DNA of 64,000 nt, from NCBI GenBank assembly GCA_903632075.3, contig CAHIKZ030003327.1:3816001-3880000 (forward strand), in the 5' to 3' direction. Numbering within the stretch: position 1 is the first letter of the stretch; each line of letters opens with the position of its first letter. The stretch is from Acanthosepion pharaonis. Its lineage: Eukaryota > Mollusca > Cephalopoda > Sepiida > Sepiidae. Shown piece after piece: positions 61,201 to 64,000 of this stretch. The notes beneath the pieces are model-generated. The model had not been told where the DNA came from, did no database searches, and worked only from the letters and a program-made list of their open reading frames with translations. Made by a program: the position numbers and the translations under genes.

Positions 61201-63339
61201 TACAATATAATATATTATAAAAGATCATGAAATATACTTTATGAGGGATGAAAATGAGGGTACAATGATAAAAGCAGTCAAAATGAAGATGCTATAGTTT
61301 AAAGTGTAAAGTAAGAGTTATCTTCTCTTGGAATGGTATCCATAAAGAAAAGAAAAACTTACCAGAAAGATTTGTGTCCAACATGTTTGTGATGAATATT
61401 GCAATATCAAAGGCACAGTTCTGAAACAAAAACAAAAAATAACTTTTTTTTCTTCCCAGATTTCGTGGTTGTCAGACATTTTGACAAGATTTTTGGCAGC
61501 AACCTATGCATGGCTATTTTTTTTTAAAGTTGTAGGGTCATTGCACAAGAACAACCACACTAATTCTGCCTTCCAGTGGTCCAATGTGGCATCACATCTA
61601 ATGCCCTTATTGGTTTCAAGAATTGCCAGAAAGGCAGTAATGTTTACCTAAAATCAGCCCATAGGGTTTCTGCTCCTGGTTTTGAAATCAGGATTGCTCT
61701 TTTCTAGACTGGTTGCCAACCAAGGCTGAAACACAATCTATTTTGCTACTTATCTATAACTAAGGGAAGAAGTTGTTTTATATATTTCCCAGAGATATGG
61801 GTCCAAAGTGAATGCAAGAAACCTCAGTCAAAACTCAAACCTAATTTTATCAATTCCGTGTTCAGTAGCAGTAATCATTATGCCACTCTCCCACCCTCAC
61901 TGAAAAAAATTAAAATAAAAATCTCTGAAGTCATAAAATAGTCGATTTTCTTCAGAATTGATTTTTTTTTTTTGAGAGATTTTCTTGGAATTAAACACAA
62001 AGAAAAGAGTAGTGGGGGTGATTTGAGGAAAATAAACATTTGCTTGACTTTGGGGCTTCTTTTATGCTGTAGGAACCTCAATTTTTTTTAAAGAAAATAA
62101 AATCCTAAACTTTTGCTTGTCAGTTAAAATAAAAATCCAAGCTCACATTTGCCAAGAAAATATACGTTGTGTAATTTGGAAAGATCAACAAAAATTCAAA
62201 TAAATTTAGTGAAACTATAAACAATAATCAATAGTAAAAAATAAAATCATCTTTAGAAAAGAAAATTATTGAATATAACAAGTTAGTGAAAAAAAAAAAA
62301 GTCTATGACTACATATTGCCTCTTTCTCTCCCCCTCCTTAGTGTCATTAAACTCCTCTATGGAGAATAGGGCTACAGCTTCACCATACTAGAGCCACAGC
62401 CTCACAACATTTGGTATTGGTGCTATTTTTTATAATAAATTAGTTTGGGGGTGTACTTGCTCCTCCCTCCAAACTGGTTTTGAATTCAGTCATCCTTCTC
62501 TTAAGTTGGTTATCAACTAAAGCTAGTGAGTTTGGTTCGCCCTACTATTTAATCCATAGCTGAAGGTATTTATGTGTAAGTGAATGCAACTTACTCAGAT
62601 GGAATTTGAACTCTGCACGCCAATTCCATTCTCTATGTTGATAACGGCTATGCTAAGAGCATTTCCCTACCACTTATCAGTTCGACCATTATCAATGAAT
62701 TTCATTGTTCATGAAACTAGATATATCACAGGTAGGATTTCTTAAATAAAGTCCATGAAAACTTGTTTTTTTCCCTTTAATGGTAATATATATTCTAACA
62801 GAAAATACTAAAATATAATTATTTTTATTTTAGTCTCTCTGAAAGAAGAATTTGAAATGACCCACACTTGATGACTATTAAAATTTGGGTAAAAAGGTGA
62901 CGACTATTCAAAAGATTATGAGTGAAAAATCCCCACAACACTCAAGTGTTTTTCAAAATAAATCCCACAATTTTACATATTTTTCCTCAAATTTATTGTT
63001 TCAAATTCTGACTTTCATAATCTGCTGATAAAATATGGATATTATATGTATAAAGTAAATGAATTGCTAATAATTTTACAACAGAAATACATTGAAAATC
63101 AAGAAGAAGGGCGTTGTCAATTTTCAAGATGTTATATGTATCATAGTTATTGATTGTCCATTAAATAATTGAACTTCATTTGAGATCAAATGGAAATATT
63201 TAAGAAAATCAGATGCACAATTTTAAAAATTTCAAATGACAAGAAAATAAAATTTACCTTCAGCAATGAGAGAAGAGGTTTCGGTTTTCTTGATCCAGTC
63301 AAATTAAAGATCAGAATCCTCACGACTTTTTCATTGTTC
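57906..63339 (-). CDS. FPGS: Folylpolyglutamate synthase (FPGS), last three exons
   Basis: Three - strand exons (63339-63258, 61420-61363, 58222-57906) join in frame to 152 residues and a TGA stop. The enzyme adds glutamates to folates using ATP, which retains folates in cytosol and mitochondria. Visible family landmarks, in order: VVRILIFNLTG (family R.LLFN.TG.RDP.LL), CAFDIAIFITN (family C.FD.AVFCPN), and near the end VQVLVTGSIHLVGGVLALI, the family C-terminal V.VLVTGSLHLVGG signature. The ATP-binding P-loop and folate site lie in upstream exons beyond 64000. The gene converges on PALD1, with 9.5 kb between stop codons. Its introns carry SINE and LINE debris. Confidence 0.92.
58460..58800 (+). 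mobile_element. Unclassified dispersed repeat U, copy 3
   Basis: ctacagaatcacaaagaatt, aaagagcaataacagttact and ttttccttataaggaaacgg, in the same order as at 24695 and 29715. Lies in an FPGS intron. Confidence 0.75.
58905..59105 (-). mobile_element. SINE remnant
   Basis: - strand B-box-like GAGTTCAAATTTAACC and the ccagtctaggagaaggacaa body end, as in 34965-35165. Confidence 0.6.
59357..59790 (+). mobile_element. LINE reverse transcriptase fragment
   Basis: Frames read NAGRLDDLDIDKTTEILNEI, IFIALAKKPGATNVN, then after a shift ISLMSHITKLISILMNRI and GTRNAIFMLRMLSERAI with NYAKAFNK, covering the IPKKPG...ISLMSH...DYAKAFDK boxes of an endonuclease-RT LINE, perhaps the body of LINE-B. Confidence 0.82.
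59791..61362. other. FPGS intron, unassigned
   Basis: AT-rich with short repeats of attataatt near 60430-60540. No gene or element recognised. Confidence 0.45.
61363..61420 (-). CDS. FPGS: FPGS exon, CAFDIAIF segment
   Basis: 19 codons plus 1 nt between acceptor gtttcag and donor gtaagt on the - strand. Encodes NCAFDIAIFITNMLDTNLS. The leftover G joins AG of the last exon to make Glu. Confidence 0.9.
61680..61900 (-). mobile_element. SINE remnant
   Basis: tctagactggttgccaacca and tttcccagagatatgg blocks match the SINE body on the - strand. The B-box is decayed. Confidence 0.5.
62470..62690 (-). mobile_element. SINE remnant
   Basis: - strand GAGTTCAAATTCCATC (B-box) and aagttggttatcaactaaag body end. 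Confidence 0.6.
63258..63339 (-). CDS. FPGS: FPGS exon, FNLTG segment
   Basis: 1 nt plus 27 codons between acceptor attttcag and donor gtaaat on the - strand. Encodes NNEKVVRILIFNLTGSRKPK then PLLSLLK. The incoming codon is split (xxG), so the previous exon must end in phase 2. Confidence 0.9.
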
Positions 63340-64000
63340 CTGAAAATAAGAAATTTGTTTTTAAAACAACAGACTCTGTAATCCAAAAACAAATGCACCA
63401 AAAAAAACTGAAATATACTCCCCTCCATCCATCCCTGTTTACCAAGTGGAGCAAATCAAGTACATTCAGTGCCAATTTGGGGAAATAACCAAACCATAGA
63501 GCAAAGAATTTATATTCAAGAATTCCAAGGTGAAGTTAAGTTTCTCTCTCATCAAAGACACAAGCCAAAAGATTTCAGAATGAAGGTTTTGACACATCAG
63601 CAGCATCATTGTACTGACAATTTTGGTTAGGAATTTTGAGATAGGAAGCTATAATCTATATTATAAGAAAAGCAATGATTCACTGCATGTGATTTCACAT
63701 TTGCATATGTCTTTATAGTGTGTGAATGGCTTACATATGACTGTCATTAATTTAATGCATAAACATACGCACACAATTTGACAACATCTGAAATAAGACA
63801 TTGGAATATTGCATGCCTCTCCCACTCAGTCTGCACAACCCCTACCTGGAACTGAGCAGTAAAATCATAACTCTGGAAACAAGAAAAACAAATCTGAAAA
63901 TAAAACCGTAGTAAATAGAATTAATTTTTAAAGTTCTTTTTTTGTTTAAATTTTGCAAAAGTATTTCTGTCTGTCATTGAATTAAAATGTACATGCATAC
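63340..64000. other. FPGS intron, right edge
   Basis: AT-rich intron DNA. One splice-bounded 27-nt segment at 63846-63872 was considered and not accepted as an exon. Confidence 0.5.

Noticed and set aside
63846..63872. 27-nt possible FPGS micro-exon with good acceptor and donor, in compatible phase
   Set aside because: Its translation (VMILLLSSR) does not resemble the FPGS segment expected before VVRILIFNLTG, and one in three random segments would fit the phase.

Overview
The window looks like animal nuclear DNA from a mollusc, most likely a coleoid cephalopod such as an octopus; that placement is inference. It is AT-rich, has kilobase introns with canonical GT-AG borders, and is crowded with (TA)n arrays, tRNA-derived SINEs, LINE tails and Penelope-like retroelements (PLEs).

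Two host genes are present, arranged tail to tail. On the + strand, 18 exons from 731 to 48352 join in frame to give 823 residues of paladin (PALD1), a protein with two phosphatase-like domains. The N-terminal exons lie left of the window. The stop codon is at 48350-48352. On the - strand, three exons (63339-63258, 61420-61363, 58222-57906) encode the C-terminal part of folylpolyglutamate synthase (FPGS), whose upstream exons lie right of the window. The two genes need not act together.

Layout. PALD1 intron 1 (908-6237) holds a complete but frameshifted PLE with about 155-bp direct terminal repeats. Introns 2-3 hold 5S-rRNA-derived sequences. Introns 5, 13 and 15 hold a fold-back element family. 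Intron 6 holds a TA minisatellite, a tRNA-like sequence and a hammerhead-family unit. Intron 8 opens with 1.2 kb of pure polypyrimidine. Introns 12 and 14 hold a second PLE type plus short (TA)n-embedded units. The intergenic stretch (48353-57905) holds LINE remnants and two further PLEs with inverted termini, one of them lightly damaged. The FPGS introns hold SINE remnants and a LINE reverse transcriptase fragment.

The most notable signal is a set of short dispersed units, and PLE terminal repeats, that carry hammerhead-ribozyme core motifs (CUGANGA ... GAAA ... UH with pairing arms). Several sequence families are present, and most units sit inside or beside (TA)n arrays. One copy, at 36611-36654, matches the hammerhead fold almost completely. 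All calls are by eye from sequence, with no database search or folding program.
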